Below, one piece after another: positions 42,879-53,682 of a stretch of 64,000 bases of DNA; the stretch's first letter is position 1; each line of letters opens with the position of its first letter. The translations under genes were made by a program, and so were the position numbers. The notes beneath the pieces are model-generated. The model saw only the letters and a program-made list of their open reading frames with translations, did no database searches and was not told the DNA's origin. Origin of the DNA: Charina bottae. Its lineage: Eukaryota > Chordata > Lepidosauria > Squamata > Charinaidae. Location of the stretch: assembly GCA_023362775.1 (NCBI GenBank), contig JALMGJ010000006.1, forward strand, positions 5,589,001-5,653,000. Reading direction: 5' to 3'.

Positions 42879-43304
42879 TAGGCTGACCATATTTCCTTGA
42901 GTCAAAAATGGGACATTGGGATGGCAAAACGGGACGGGTCTTATGTAATATTCCGTATTCATGAAAAAGACAGGGGTCCCCGCCTCCCGGTCCGTGCGAT
43001 TGGCTCCCGCCTGCAAACCCCACCCTCCGGTCCACGTGATTGGCTCCCACCTGCAAACCCCACCCCCCGATCTGCCCTCCTCTTCGCCTCTCCGCCCTCC
43101 TTTGCCGCGCGCTGATAGGTGGGAGGGCTTCCTCTTCTGGGCTCCCTCCAATTGGCAGCTCTGGCTCAGATCCTTCTTCCGCGCCATTCCCGCCGGGTTT
43201 AAAAAACGGGACAAAATTGAGATTTTTATCAAAACGACAGGACAGTTGAAAAATGCTAAAAAAACAGGACTGTCCCGTTCAAAACGGGACGTATGGTCAG
43301 CCTA
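42879..43304. mobile_element. hAT-like element, TAGGCTGACCAT termini
   Basis: Inverted ends TAGGCTGACCATAT and GTATGGTCAGCCTA with a perfect 8-bp TSD GATTTAGG (42871-42878 and 43305-43312). It contains AAAACGGGACG-type blocks near both ends. In the middle (42985-43070) are two minus-oriented units of the CCAAT/GC minisatellite seen in the other hAT elements. No transposase. Confidence 0.82.
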
Positions 43305-44264
43305 GATTTAGGCTGGGAGAAGCTGTTTCTTTTCCCCGGCATGACTGGCTGCAGATCCTGGAAGGACTACAACAGCAGGTTTTCTGATGGACTAGGGCCT
43401 TGAGGCCTCTTTTCAAAAGCCTTGGGAGAACCAGAACAGTAAGGTAACCTTGGCAGGGAAAGTATAGCCAGAAGCATCAGCGGTGTTTTATATTTCCTTT
43501 TGGTGTTGCTTTGCTTAGTTGTATAATTACAACTGCTTATTTGTTTTGCTGATACATGATCATGATTGCTAGTGGTTGTCCATCGATCTAGACCTCCTAT
43601 AATGTTGCAGCTAGCTTACTTCCCCAGTACTTGCTCTAGTGCACCGATGGACATAAAAATCCTTTATTCTTTGTGACGCCAGGGTTAAGTTTGTCCTAGT
43701 ACCAGACACTCCAACATGGTTTGGGTCTGGTCACCTTGGTTCAAAGGGAATCTGGACCCATCAGTTTAAAAGTTTACCCTTGGGCAGAGGGAATTATCCA
43801 GATTGGGCAGGTGGACATCATCCAGACCACAAGGGGAGGGGAACACCTCCCCATGGCAATTTTTCCACATGCTTTGGGAGAATTTCACCCCTAGGGCACG
43901 GTTCAGCAAGAGGTCACTAGGGGTTCCCTGGGAGATCACGATTTATTTAAAAAAATATTTCAAATTCAGGCAACTTCACATTAAGGAGGTAAGTTACATT
44001 CTTTATTTTTAGTTTATGTACACTGTTCATGCATCTAGACAGGCCTACCCAGGAAACGAATATAATAATTCGGTAACTTCTGGCCTAGATTGGAGCCTGA
44101 ATGTGCAGGGGTTCCCCGAGGCATGAAAAATATTTCAAGGGTTCCTCCAGGGTTAAAAGGTTGACGAAGGCTGCCCTAGGGGAACAGCCACCCACAGAGG
44201 GACCAGAACGCAGGTAGAGTTGGTAGAAGAATGGAATTCCCAGATAGAGATCTGCTACATCCCT

Positions 44265-44604
44265 GTTTATTTATTTATATATTTATTATTAAGCAAATTT
44301 ATATGGCCGCCCAACTCACACATAGTGACTCTGGGCGGCTTACAAAATTAAAAACCAGTAAAACACCCGGCGGCAGAAACCAACTCTAGACTAGCCATTT
44401 AATTGGCTCCGTATCGGCCTGGGGTCCCCAGGCCCGCTGACAGAACCATATCTTCAGGGCCTTCCAGAAAACCGTCAAAGTGGGGGACAATCTTATCTCC
44501 GGGGGGGGGGGATAAGATTCCATAGGGAGGGAGCCACCACAGAGAAGGCCCTTTTTCTTGGTCCCACCAGATGTACCTCTCTAATTGATGGGACCCGCAA
44601 CAGA
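44265..44604 (-). mobile_element. L2-like LINE 3' fragment next to a splice acceptor
   Basis: TTTATTTATTTATATATTTATT tail shortened here to its key part, then ATATGGCCGCCCAACTCAC, GTGACTCTGGGCGGCTTAC, and a reversed coding block ([19 protein letters not shown]) ending GATGGGACCCGCAAC. It stops about 34 bp before the plexin acceptor at 44638. Confidence 0.8.
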
Positions 44605-44638
44605 CGATGGAATAACCTGCTTTTTTTCTTCCTCGCAG

Positions 44639-44738
44639 GAGACCATCATGTTGTCCAGCTCCAGCTGAAATCCAAAGAAACAGGCATGACTTTTGCCAGC
44701 ACCAGCTTTGTCTTCTACAATTGCAGTGTCCACACCTC
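44639..44738 (+). CDS. PLXNA4: Plexin-A4 exon leading into PSI domain 2
   Basis: A 100-nt exon with acceptor TTTTTTTCTTCCTCGCAG and donor GTAAGT. Its first two bases complete the Gly codon from the previous exon and it ends two bases into a Ser codon. It encodes [18 protein letters not shown], then [19 protein letters not shown] and FVFYNCSVH are hallmark plexin-A residues just before PSI 2; the Cys in YNCS is the first conserved PSI 2 cysteine. The upstream polypyrimidine tract is intact, but the branch-point region abuts an L2 fragment. The TTCCC microsatellite starts about 10 bases into the next intron. Confidence 0.94.
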
Positions 44739-44747
44739 GTAAGTTCA

Positions 44748-44813
44748 TGCTTCCCTTCCCTTCCCTTCCCTTCCCTTCCCTTCCCTTCCCTTCCCTTCCC
44801 TTCCCTTCCCTTC
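44748..44813. repeat. (TTCCC)n microsatellite
   Basis: About 13 TTCCC units, ending TTCTCTTTG, starting about 10 bases after the plexin donor site. Confidence 0.95.
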
Positions 44814-45435
44814 TCTTTGTGTGGGTCCTCTTTTTTTTTTTGACAGTGCCTCCATTTGGGGCAGTGAACACTTATCACCAGTGGTGAATCAGAGCTGATT
44901 CTGATTGCAGCATTAGTTTCCAGGATATATGGCTCAGGACTTAAGAAATGCTGCAGTCAGGGAAAGTTCTGATTCACTAATGATAGAATGTCTTCTTGGA
45001 ATAATCTCTCGCTGTCAGCAGCATTTCCCCAAGTCCTGAGCTGTATGTCCTGGAAGCTAATGTCCCCTTTTTATAAGCCCCTGTTCAGGAATTGAACTTA
45101 GGATTTTGGGAGCCATAGATGGGTTCCACCTCTGAATTCTTGCCCCTCCTTCAGAAGATGAACCCATAAACTGCTTTGAACTATCGGAACTATCTGCAAG
45201 CGTCTCAGTGATTTATGGTTGGCCACGAGGAGATGCAAAATGCTGCCGTAAGATGGGCATGTTGTTATGGAAAACCTAGTGCCCTCCAGATCTTTTGGGC
45301 TGCATCTTCCATCATCCTGTGCTAAGTGATGGGGGTTGTAGTGCACAACCTAGAAGCCTAGTTTGGGTGACATTAATTCCCATAAAGTTGATATCTTAGT
45401 CATATGAGAAGATGCAATCCATCCAGTGTCTAACA

Positions 45436-45593
45436 CAGTGTTTCTCAACCTTGGCAACTTCAAGCTGTGTGGACTTCAACTCCCGGAATTCCCCAGACAG
45501 CATGGGAGTTGAAGTCCACACAGAATGGCTGGCTGGGGAATTTTGGGAGTTGAAGTCCACACAGCTTGAAGTTGCCAAGACTGAGAAACACTG
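45436..45593. mobile_element. Palindromic hAT-type MITE, three arms
   Basis: CAGTGTTTCTCAACCTTGGC to CCAAGACTGAGAAACACTG, with an extra inverted AGTTGAAGTCCACACAGAAT block in the middle. The subfamily marker CAAGCTGTGTGG replaces TAAGATGTGTGG. Confidence 0.78.
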
Positions 45594-46070
45594 CTCCAAA
45601 ACCTGTATCGGTCTGGGAACCAATTCCTACAATTAGCTTAGCCCCCGAACTGACTCTGACTCTTTTGGGGCCTGCATCTGAACCTCCCATATTAATTAAG
45701 CAGGCCTTTTGTGTTCTTTAGAGAATTTGCAGAACACGCTTACTCACCTCCCCATGACCCTGCTAAGGATGTCTCCTAAACCGAGCAAACGTATTGGATC
45801 AGGAAGGGGTGATTGTTCCTGAGAACTGTAGCCCTGAGCTGGAGGAGCAGGTGAAGAGATACAAGGGACAGGCCATTTGGAACTGCTAAAGAAGCATGGC
45901 TTTGAACCCTAAAATCTGACCTTATCCTCTGGTTTCTGGGCCACATCAACCCGAGCACTGCTTGAGGACTAGGACCCTGAAATGCGGCTTTGATCAGTGC
46001 TTTGATTTTTTTTTCCAGAGAATGGCACACGTGGTTTTCTTATGTTTCTTTTCTCTTCTAACCCGCTCAG

Positions 46071-46185
46071 GTGCCTCTCGTGCGTGGAGAGCCCGTACCG
46101 ATGCTATTGGTGTAAATATCGTCACGTTTGCACCCACGAACCTCGCAACTGCCACTTTCTAGAAGGACAAGTCAAACTTCCTGAG
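46071..46185 (+). CDS. PLXNA4: Plexin-A4 exon, PSI domain 2
   Basis: A 115-nt exon with acceptor AACCCGCTCAG and donor GTAGGA. The first base completes the Ser codon; 38 codons follow and it ends in phase 0. It encodes [20 protein letters not shown], then [18 protein letters not shown]. The cysteine spacing CLSC-x6-C-x2-WC-x5-C-x6-C is the PSI fold, a small knot of disulphides that orients the sema domain on the stalk. CVESPYRC separates A4 from A1 and A2, which carry CVNGSF or CVNSAF types here. All cysteines are kept, so the domain should fold normally. Confidence 0.95.
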
Positions 46186-46229
46186 GTAGGAGGACAGAAT
46201 GGTGTTTTAGGGGTATCCTCTTGAGTTGA

Positions 46230-46234
46230 GCCTA

Positions 46235-46304
<70 letters not shown>
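46230..46304. repeat. (AGT)n(AAT)n microsatellite
   Basis: About 14 AGT units then about 12 AAT units. It continues after the BovB insertion as AAT/AAC-rich sequence (46677-46790). Confidence 0.93.
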
Positions 46305-46314
46305 GTAACAACTT

Positions 46315-46665
46315 GTTTATTCGTTCAGTCGTTTCCGACTCTTCGTGACCTCATGGACCAGTCCACGCCAGAGCTTCCTGTCAGCTGTCACCATCCCCAG
46401 CTCCCCCATGGTTGAGTCCGTCACCTCCAGAATACCATCCATCCATCCTCCCCTTGGTCGGCCCCTCTTCCTTTTGCCCTCCACTTTCCCCAGCATCAGC
46501 TTCTTCTCCAGGGTATCCTGTCTTCTCATTATGTGGCCAAAGTACTTCAGTTTTGTCTTTAATATCATTCCCTCAAATGAGCAGTCTGGCTTTATTTCCT
46601 GGAGTATGGACTGGTTTGATCTTCTTGCAGTCCAAGGCACTCTCAGAATTTTCCTCCAACACCAC
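46315..46665 (-). mobile_element. BovB LINE, 5'-truncated, in microsatellite
   Basis: Reverse BovB 3' end with open frame (LWCWRKILRVPWTARRS to KSRKRLNE), flanked by an 11-bp TSD AGTAACAACTT (46304-46314 and 46666-46676). Confidence 0.9.
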
Positions 46666-46779
46666 AGTAACAACTTAAATAATAATAATAGGAGCTTAAA
46701 TAATAATAACAATAATAATAGGAGCTTAAATAATAATAATAATAACAACAATAAGAAGAACAGCAATAGCAACAACAAG

Positions 46780-47290
46780 AACCACTGGGACCATTAAGTT
46801 GAGAAGGTTTTGGAAAATGAGTGGGTTAAGATCTTATGGGACTTTAAAATCCAAGCAGACAGGCACCTCGTTCATAACGTGCCTGACATAACAGTCATTG
46901 AAAAGAAGGAAGTCTGGTTCAATGATGTTGCTATACCGGGTGATGCTAGGATTGAGGAAAAGCAATCCGAAAAAATGATGAAATACTGGGATTTGCAAAT
47001 TGAAGTTGAACGCTTATGGAAAAAGAAATCCGCTGTTATACCAATTGTGATTGGAGCCCTCGGAGCAATACCTAAAGGACTCCCTCAATATTTGGAAATT
47101 TTGAATTTATCGGACCTGAACACCCTGATTTTACAAAACAAAGTACCCTGCTTGGAACTGCCTATATCCTCAGACGCTGCCTTAACAATTCTTAGGTCCT
47201 TGGTTAGGACTTGAATTAATTAAGTTTTCACCAGTCTTTGACTGTGAATCTAAATGTAGATTACTCATATAATAATAATATAATAAGAGC
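46780..47290 (+). mobile_element. R4/R2-type LINE 3' end, 5'-truncated
   Basis: Begins in an AAT/AAC/AAG-rich stretch and ends near 47270-47285 in ATAATAATATAATAAG. Only the C-terminal endonuclease part of the ORF is present. LINEs of the R4 clade (Dong type) are known to insert in TAA-type repeats, which fits this setting. Confidence 0.65.
46810..47214 (+). pseudogene. Restriction-like endonuclease domain of an R4-type LINE
   Basis: A 134-codon open stretch without its own ATG (the frame enters at a TTG), ending in a stop at about 47212. It contains KILWDFKIQADRHLVHNVPD, then IPGDARIEEK, KYWDLQIEVERLW and PIVIGALGAIPKGL. HNxPD...DVAIPGD...K...Y.DL..E is the C-terminal restriction-like (PD-(D/E)XK) endonuclease of R2/R4/NeSL-type LINEs, which cuts the target for reverse transcription. 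The reverse transcriptase itself is missing, so the copy is dead. In VWFNDVAIPGD an N stands where such proteins I recall have I or L, a small change. Clade call R4 is inferred. Confidence 0.75.
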
Positions 47291-48998
47291 TTGGAGAAGA
47301 TTGAGTAGAGTTTATTTTGTTGAAAAAAATCAGAATTTGTGGAGGCAATGTAGAAGATATATGCTCTATCAGGGCTGACCTGCAGCTCCATTAATTTCTT
47401 TTCCCAGCAATCGCATCGATGAACATTATGCAATATTCCCCAGAATTCTGAATACTTGGCCAGTGTTAAATGTTTAGTGTTGAATTGTGTTGTTCAGATT
47501 GTTTCCAACAGTAGTTGCCGTTTAAAAGGGCTGAAGCCCTGAGCAATCATTAAATGACTTTATCAATAGCTCAGCACAGATCTTTTAAAAAATTATATAA
47601 CCTCCATTCATGTGGAGGATCAAAGGCATTTGACCAAGCACCTTCCAAGGTCTGAAATACTTGATCAGGCTGCGCAACACTTTGACGGTGATTCCAGAAA
47701 AGATGCTTTGGAGCATGCAGGGAGGCAAAAATAGCACCTGCCTGCGACTTTTTAAAGCAGCTGCATCTTTTCCCAGGGCAGCTGCATGATTCTGGGGAAA
47801 GATCAGGCTGCTTTAAAATGATGTGTACAAGTGCTGTATTTGTGCTTCTTCATGTGCTGAGCCTCGTTTTTGGAAACCAAGCTGGAACAACACACAGCCC
47901 TAATGATATCCAGATTCCAAATCAAAATCCTCATCGAAAGATTCACAAGCTTCTGATGTGATGCAGATTTTGTTTCAGCAGCAGCCTTTAGCAATGACTC
48001 GACACGGGTTAGGAAGCAGAGTGCTTTGTTCGAGATCTGATGAGTCCATTTCCTCTCATTACGCTAATTAAAATCCAAACTCTCTCAAAGAGCCTGGACT
48101 ATGGAAAGCTCGATTTGTCTCTTCTTCAGAACTTCAGCTTGGCAATAAAATGAAGATATTTGTGCACCCAGCATGGAACTGAATCAAAAGAGGCTGACGA
48201 TCGGGTAGAATGATTTGTGATCGGAACACTTCACTTTGACGTATAAGTTCCCTTTTCAGTGGGCTTTTGAAAATGCAGCCAGCTGCTTTAAAATATGCTT
48301 GGCAGCCCTTGGGTTGAAGAAACTGTGGTTATTATTTCATTGAATGGGGTGGGGGGAGAGAGAGTGTATGAAGTTTACCAGATAGGGAAGGAGGAAATGC
48401 AATAGTCTGTTACCACAATAAGATTGTATCAGCTTTTGAATATGAGCACAGGGAAAAGCTAAAAATCTTAGCCACTGTTGTGAAAAAGGCACAAGAATAG
48501 CCTTGCTGGGTCAGGGCAATGCTCATCCTGGTCAATTTGCCTGTCCCAGTGCTCATTAGCAGGAGATAGAGATCCTGCCATCATTCCACTGGGACTCAGG
48601 TTTGGAGACAGACTGTAGCTTCTCTGGAGGTGACATGGTGCCTTCAAGACCAATAGCCCTCGAGAGACCTTCCTCCATGAATTTATCCCATCCCCAGATA
48701 AAATCATCCAAATTAGTGGTGGTCACCATGCCTTGTGAGAATCAAACCTAAGAGCAGCTCTGCCAGAGCTTGATTCCTGGTGTTGAGCTTGATTCCTGGT
48801 GGCTGCATGGACACATCCTTGTAATTTTCTTGGCAACAATACAAATGCGGCTTGCCACAGACTCCTGGATTTCTTCCAGAATGTTTTTCAACTTCCTAGT
48901 GTATCCTACAACTCTGGGCTCTCCTGGTAGTCTCCTATCTAAGTACTAACCTGACTCTATTTGGCTTTCCATGGTCAGCCAAGGTCACCTAGATGCTA

Positions 48999-49390
48999 CG
49001 GTTAGTCCTCGCTTAACGACCATTTGTTTAGGGATGGTTTGGACTTAACAACGGCACTGAAAAAACTGACTTGCAACCGGTCCTTGCAGTTACAACCGTC
49101 GCAGTGTCCCCGCAGGCACATGATCATGATTTGGGCGCTTGGCAACCGGTTCACATTTATGACCATCGCAGCATCCCGTGGTCACGTGATTGCCATTTTC
49201 AATCTTCCCGGTCAGCTTCCGGCAAGCCAAATCAATGGGGAAACCGCATGATTTGCTTAACAGCCATGTGGTTCTCTTAACGACCATGTGATTCGCTTAA
49301 TGACTGCCAAAAAAAGGTCTCAAAATCGGGTCAAATTCGCTTAGCGACCAAAATTTTGGTCCCAAGTGGTTGTTAAGTGAGGACTACCTG
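48999..49390. mobile_element. TA-flanked MITE (Tigger-like)
   Basis: CGGTTAGTCCTCGCTTAACG to GTTAAGTGAGGACTACCTG with TA on both sides. Confidence 0.85.
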
Positions 49391-49604
49391 TATTTCCTGC
49401 TGGAATCCCTAGGAATGCTCTAATAATCTACCCCAAATATTTTTCCCCCTGAGCCAGTTCATTTCTAATACTGAAACTCCACTAGAGCGAATGACTAATG
49501 CTCCCATGGCCATGCAACATTTTTAATGCGAAAATCCAACGCTTTCTTCCCAGCTTCTGCACTGAGTAGCTGGCCGGCACATGATTAAAGAACCGTAATA
49601 GCTG

Positions 49605-49705
49605 CGTTTGCATCGGATTTGATTGTAAACTGCCCAGAGTCGCTTGCCGAGATGGGCGGTGAAGAAATGTGATAAACAAACAAACAAACAAATAAATAAA
49701 TAAAT
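49605..49705 (+). mobile_element. L2 3' tip
   Basis: ATTGTAAACTGCCCAGAGTC, GAGATGGGCGGTGAAGAAAT, then AACA/AATA repeats. Only the last 100 bp. Confidence 0.75.
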
Positions 49706-50609
49706 TTGGCATTGGAGGTTGTGAGAGACATCTATTCAGGAAAATGGATCCCTCCTGAGATCCATTCTCCCGTCTCCCCATCCCTGGGGCTGATGGGTCC
49801 GGCACAGAAAGGCTACCAGGTTTGAATTGATGGAATAAAGAACTGAGCCCCTTTCTCTGGATCTGTGCTTCAACCGTATCTTGTTCAGAGCCTTGAAAGG
49901 GATTTGGGAATGAAGGAATATATGAGGAATGAAGCCGGGTGGCGTGCACAAGAGGGGGGTGATGAGAGGAAGGAAGGATGGTGGTAAGAAGGGAGAATGA
50001 AAGCTGGGGATGTAAAAAGAGCAATTCCAGATAACCAGTCTGTTAGGACGTGGGCTTAAAAGGTACTTAATCATCTAATTACGCTGAAGGAGTTTTTCCA
50101 TCTCGCCATGCTGCGCTGGCCTCCAAAATGGGGGGGGGGGGGAGAAAGAGAAGGAGGTGAAAGGGGGTGGAAACCTGAAAAAGAACTCGAACGCTACCAG
50201 GATTCCAACTCGTTCCTGTCTCAAGTCACATAAAAGAACGACAACTTCAAATATTATTTCATCATTTTCAGCTGGCAGATACCCCATTCTCTGAACCAGC
50301 TGCTGCAAGCTCAGAATCCTTCAAGAGCCCCCTTCAGGTTCAAATACACTGATTTTCTTTGTCCTTTCCTTTCCCCAAAGCTGCCACTTCAGGAGCGAGA
50401 TTTGCTGGCCTCCGGAGTTGTCAAGAGCCCCGGTTGTTGGAGTGGGGGAAAGAGGATTCTTGACAGGTGCAGGCAGAGCAGGTGGGAGGGGAGGGCAAGA
50501 TTGCGGGGGGGGGGGGGGGAGTCAAAAAAGTCAAGATGTAATCCTGCAATTGAAGCCCACCCTTTTTTTAAGAATAGGTGTCCTTCCAAACGGGACAACA
50601 TTGACAGCA

Positions 50610-50665
50610 TGAGATGGATGGATGGATGGGTGGGTGGGTGGGTGGAGATAGATAGATAGATAGAT

Positions 50666-50712
<47 letters not shown>

Positions 50713-50734
50713 GATAGATAGATAGATGATAGAT

Positions 50735-50785
<51 letters not shown>

Positions 50786-50800
50786 GATAGATAGATAGAT

Positions 50801-50856
<56 letters not shown>

Positions 50857-51009
50857 TGGATGGATGGATGGATGGATGGATGGATGGATGGATGGATGGA
50901 TGGATGGATATTTATTTGTCAAATTTCTCAGCCGCCCATCTCGTACATGATTCTGGGTGGCTTACAACCAATAAAATAACAATTATTAAAAACACTACAA
51001 TAAAATCAA

Positions 51010-51080
<71 letters not shown>

Positions 51081-51370
51081 GGGGGGGGGAGGGAGATGAT
51101 AGATAGATAGATATACTGTAGATATACAGTAGATAGATACAGATACACAGATACACAGATACACAGATACACAGATACAGATACAGATACAGATACAGAT
51201 ACAGATACAGATACAGATACAGATACAGATACAGATACAGATACAGATACAGATACAGATACAGATACAGATACAGATAAAGATAGACCAGTAGCACATA
51301 ACAGCTTTCTCTGGATAGATAGGATGGATGGATGGATGGATGGATGGATGGATGGATGGATGGATGGATG

Positions 51371-51430
<60 letters not shown>

Positions 51431-51539
51431 CTGTAGATAGATAGATAGGATGGATGGATGGATGGATGGATGGATGGATACAGAGGGAGGGAGGGAGGGA
51501 GGGAGGGAGGGAGGGAGGGAGGGGAGGGAGGGAGGGATA
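50610..51539. repeat. GATA/GGAT/ACAGAT satellite block
   Basis: About 930 bp of short tandem repeats: GGAT and GGGT (50610-50645), GATA with GATGATA breaks (50646-50855), GGAT (50856-50908), then an L2 tip. CT and TA runs (51010-51062) follow, with their AG complement, then ACAGAT (51126-51280), GGAT, GATA, GGAT, and GGGA (51481-51530). The GATA part is the Bkm-type motif known from snakes. ORFs through it (poly YLSI/HPSI) are artefacts. Confidence 0.95.
50908..51003 (-). mobile_element. L2 3' tip inside the satellite block
   Basis: TATTTATTTGTCAAATTTCT, CAGCCGCCCATCTCGTACAT, GATTCTGGGTGGCTTACAAC. The GGAT/GATA arrays extend directly from its A-rich tail. Confidence 0.75.
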
Positions 51540-52134
51540 GCAATTTAGTATTGTCATAGACAAAGACAGAACTGACCACCATCATAAAACATTGCACAAC
51601 CCTTACCAGGTACATCTCATATCAGGACAGCGTATAAACAATATAACAAACTTTTAAGGATGCAGAATTGTCTTTGTTATCCAATAGGTAACATAAGTAG
51701 AATAAATCAGAATGCCCTGGGCATTTAGGGGAGAGGGGAGATCAACCGCAAACTAGTTTTATGGCACAGATCAACTGTCCCTGTCGGACCGGTCCTATGA
51801 CAAAACACTGCAGCTGCACAAAATGGGTGTTATCATGTAGCAATGGGAATTTTCCTTCACTTCCCTTCCAACATTGCTCTGGGGTGAGCGTTAAAAATGA
51901 GCTGAGGATAAAGTTCTTCTGAATCCCAGCAGATACATCCCATATATTTGAGAGCTGGATAGATAGGAATGAGAGTAGGCAGCCATTCAGAATTAGGGCT
52001 GTGGTTCTGGAGAAACCCTGGTCCAGGAAACCTCAGTTTGCCCATGGTTACACAGATGCTTCGGGTGTGTAAATAGCCATTTTGAGAAGAGGCGTGCAAT
52101 TTAAAAGGGGTAAAAGCAGGGGACAAAGAATTAG

Positions 52135-52470
52135 CGTGATGATCCTGAGCTAGCAATCAGCACTCCTCACACAAAACACTTTAGAATCGAAAGGAATCTT
52201 TATTGCAGTTCGTGATCCATGACACTTTAAAGATTCAAGTGGCTACATTTCTCAAAGTTACAAGTTAAGTACATTCTTTCCCCTCCCCTTTTCCCACTGA
52301 GTGCGTGCCGGCTGCAGCCTCCTCTCCTCTGGCACCTAATCCCCCCTGAGGCCGCTATCCGGTATGCGTGGTGCTGAATCCACATTGCTGTTTCCCTCCT
52401 GCACGTCTGCCAGCGCTTGCTGGCTAACTTCCTGTCACGAATGGCTCCATGGCAGGGGCCATTTGTGACA
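52135..52470 (-). mobile_element. Solo LTR-like element
   Basis: In reverse it starts TGTCACAAATGGCCCCTGCC and ends near GCTAGCTCAGGATCATCA. It has a GCAATAAAG poly-A signal about 65 bp before the end. ATTAG flanks it at 52130-52134 and 52471-52475, although two bases at the 3' end are unexplained. Non-coding. Confidence 0.65.
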
Positions 52471-52837
52471 ATTAGTTTACACACCTTCACTTCCACCCTG
52501 CTTTAATGCCAAGCAACTGCCAGGGGCATCTGAGGTATGTGTGAAAAAGTGGGGGGGGAGTTGATCACATGGTTACAGCCACCATCTTGGCTTTTTTGAA
52601 CTCTCCCCTCCCCTTGCAGAGACCCTTATCAACATCACAGATCTTCTAGGTCTTAGAGATTAGTATCTCTTGAACAAATCAGGGTTCAGGGATGAGTGGA
52701 CATGGCACTCTTCAGACACAAAGACATACTTAGGGGTAGGACATTCGGATGGGCTGCTACTTTTTAAGAAAAGTGTGAGAGATCGGAAATCAATAGCAGA
52801 TTTTATGAATTGGCGCCCTTCACTCTGAAACTTTCTA

Positions 52838-53239
52838 CAGGTAGTCCTCGCTTAACGACCACAATTGGGACTGGAATTTCAGTTGCTAAGCGAAGCAGTC
52901 ATTAAGCAAATCCAACCTGATTTTACAACCTTTTTTGCGGCGGTTGTTAAGTGAATCACAGCGGGCGTTAAGCGAACCACGTGATTATTAAGCGAATCAC
53001 ACAGTTCCCCATTGATTTTGCTTGCCAGAAGCTGGCCGGGAAGGTCAGAAATGGTAACCATGGAACACTGTAATGATCATAAATGCAAACCTGTTGCCAA
53101 TCGCCCGAATCGTGATCACATGACCACAGGGACGCTGCGATGGTTGTGAGTGTGAGGACCGGTCGTAAGTCGGTTTCCCCAGCACCGTCATAAGCCTGAA
53201 CCATCACTAAATGAATGGTTGTTAAGTGAGGACTACCTG
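52838..53239. mobile_element. TA-flanked MITE (Tigger-like)
   Basis: CAGGTAGTCCTCGCTTAACG to GTTAAGTGAGGACTACCTG, TA flanks. Confidence 0.88.
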
Positions 53240-53503
53240 TACAGAGTATTTCTCAAACATTGGGTTACGGAGCTCCCTAGTCATTATTTTCTGTCACTTC
53301 GTAGAGCCCATATTGAAGGAGTAGTTTAAATTATAAAGAAATGAAAAAGATTTGACTAAATGTTAGGAAGAACCTCCTGGTGGTACAAGACATTTGAAAA
53401 TGGAACAGAGACTTGTTAAAAGTTTGAAAGGGATGTTGGATGGCTACCTATCAAGGGATGAGCATTAATGGATTTCCTGCTTTCAGAAGGAGGTCAGCTA
53501 GAT

Positions 53504-53648
53504 CAGCGTTTTTCAAACTTGGCAACTTTAAGATGTGTGGACTTCAACTCCCAGAATTCCCCAGCCAACATGTTTCTCAAACTAGGGCTGGAGAATTCTG
53601 GGAGTTGAAGTCCACACATCTTAAAGTTGCCAAGTTTGAAAAACACTG
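53504..53648. mobile_element. Palindromic hAT-type MITE
   Basis: CAGCGTTTTTCAAACTTGGC to CCAAGTTTGAAAAACACTG; flanks AGCTAGAT and GCCTAGAT (6 of 8). Confidence 0.82.
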
Positions 53649-53682
53649 GCCTAGATGAACTTGAGGTGCATTCCAACATTGT

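Larger units (their letters stand above)
38209..44638 (+). other. PLXNA4: PLXNA4 intron (6.4 kb, phase 1)
   Basis: GT-AG intron with an LTR copy, a palindromic repeat, SINEs with a nested LTR, a Penelope-like foldback, a 29-bp tandem repeat, two hAT elements and an L2 fragment ending next to the acceptor. I see nothing specific in 38641-39122, 39207-39365, 39571-39699, 40361-40589, 41275-42117, 42454-42676 and 43313-44264. Confidence 0.85.
44739..46070 (+). other. PLXNA4: PLXNA4 intron (1.3 kb, phase 2)
   Basis: GT-AG intron holding a (TTCCC)n array and a palindromic hAT MITE. 44816-45435 and 45594-46070 show no recognisable element. Confidence 0.9.

Noticed and set aside
50389..51615. ORFs of repeating YLSI, HPSI and YLYLYL residues
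   Set aside because: Direct translations of GATA, GGAT and ACAGAT microsatellites.
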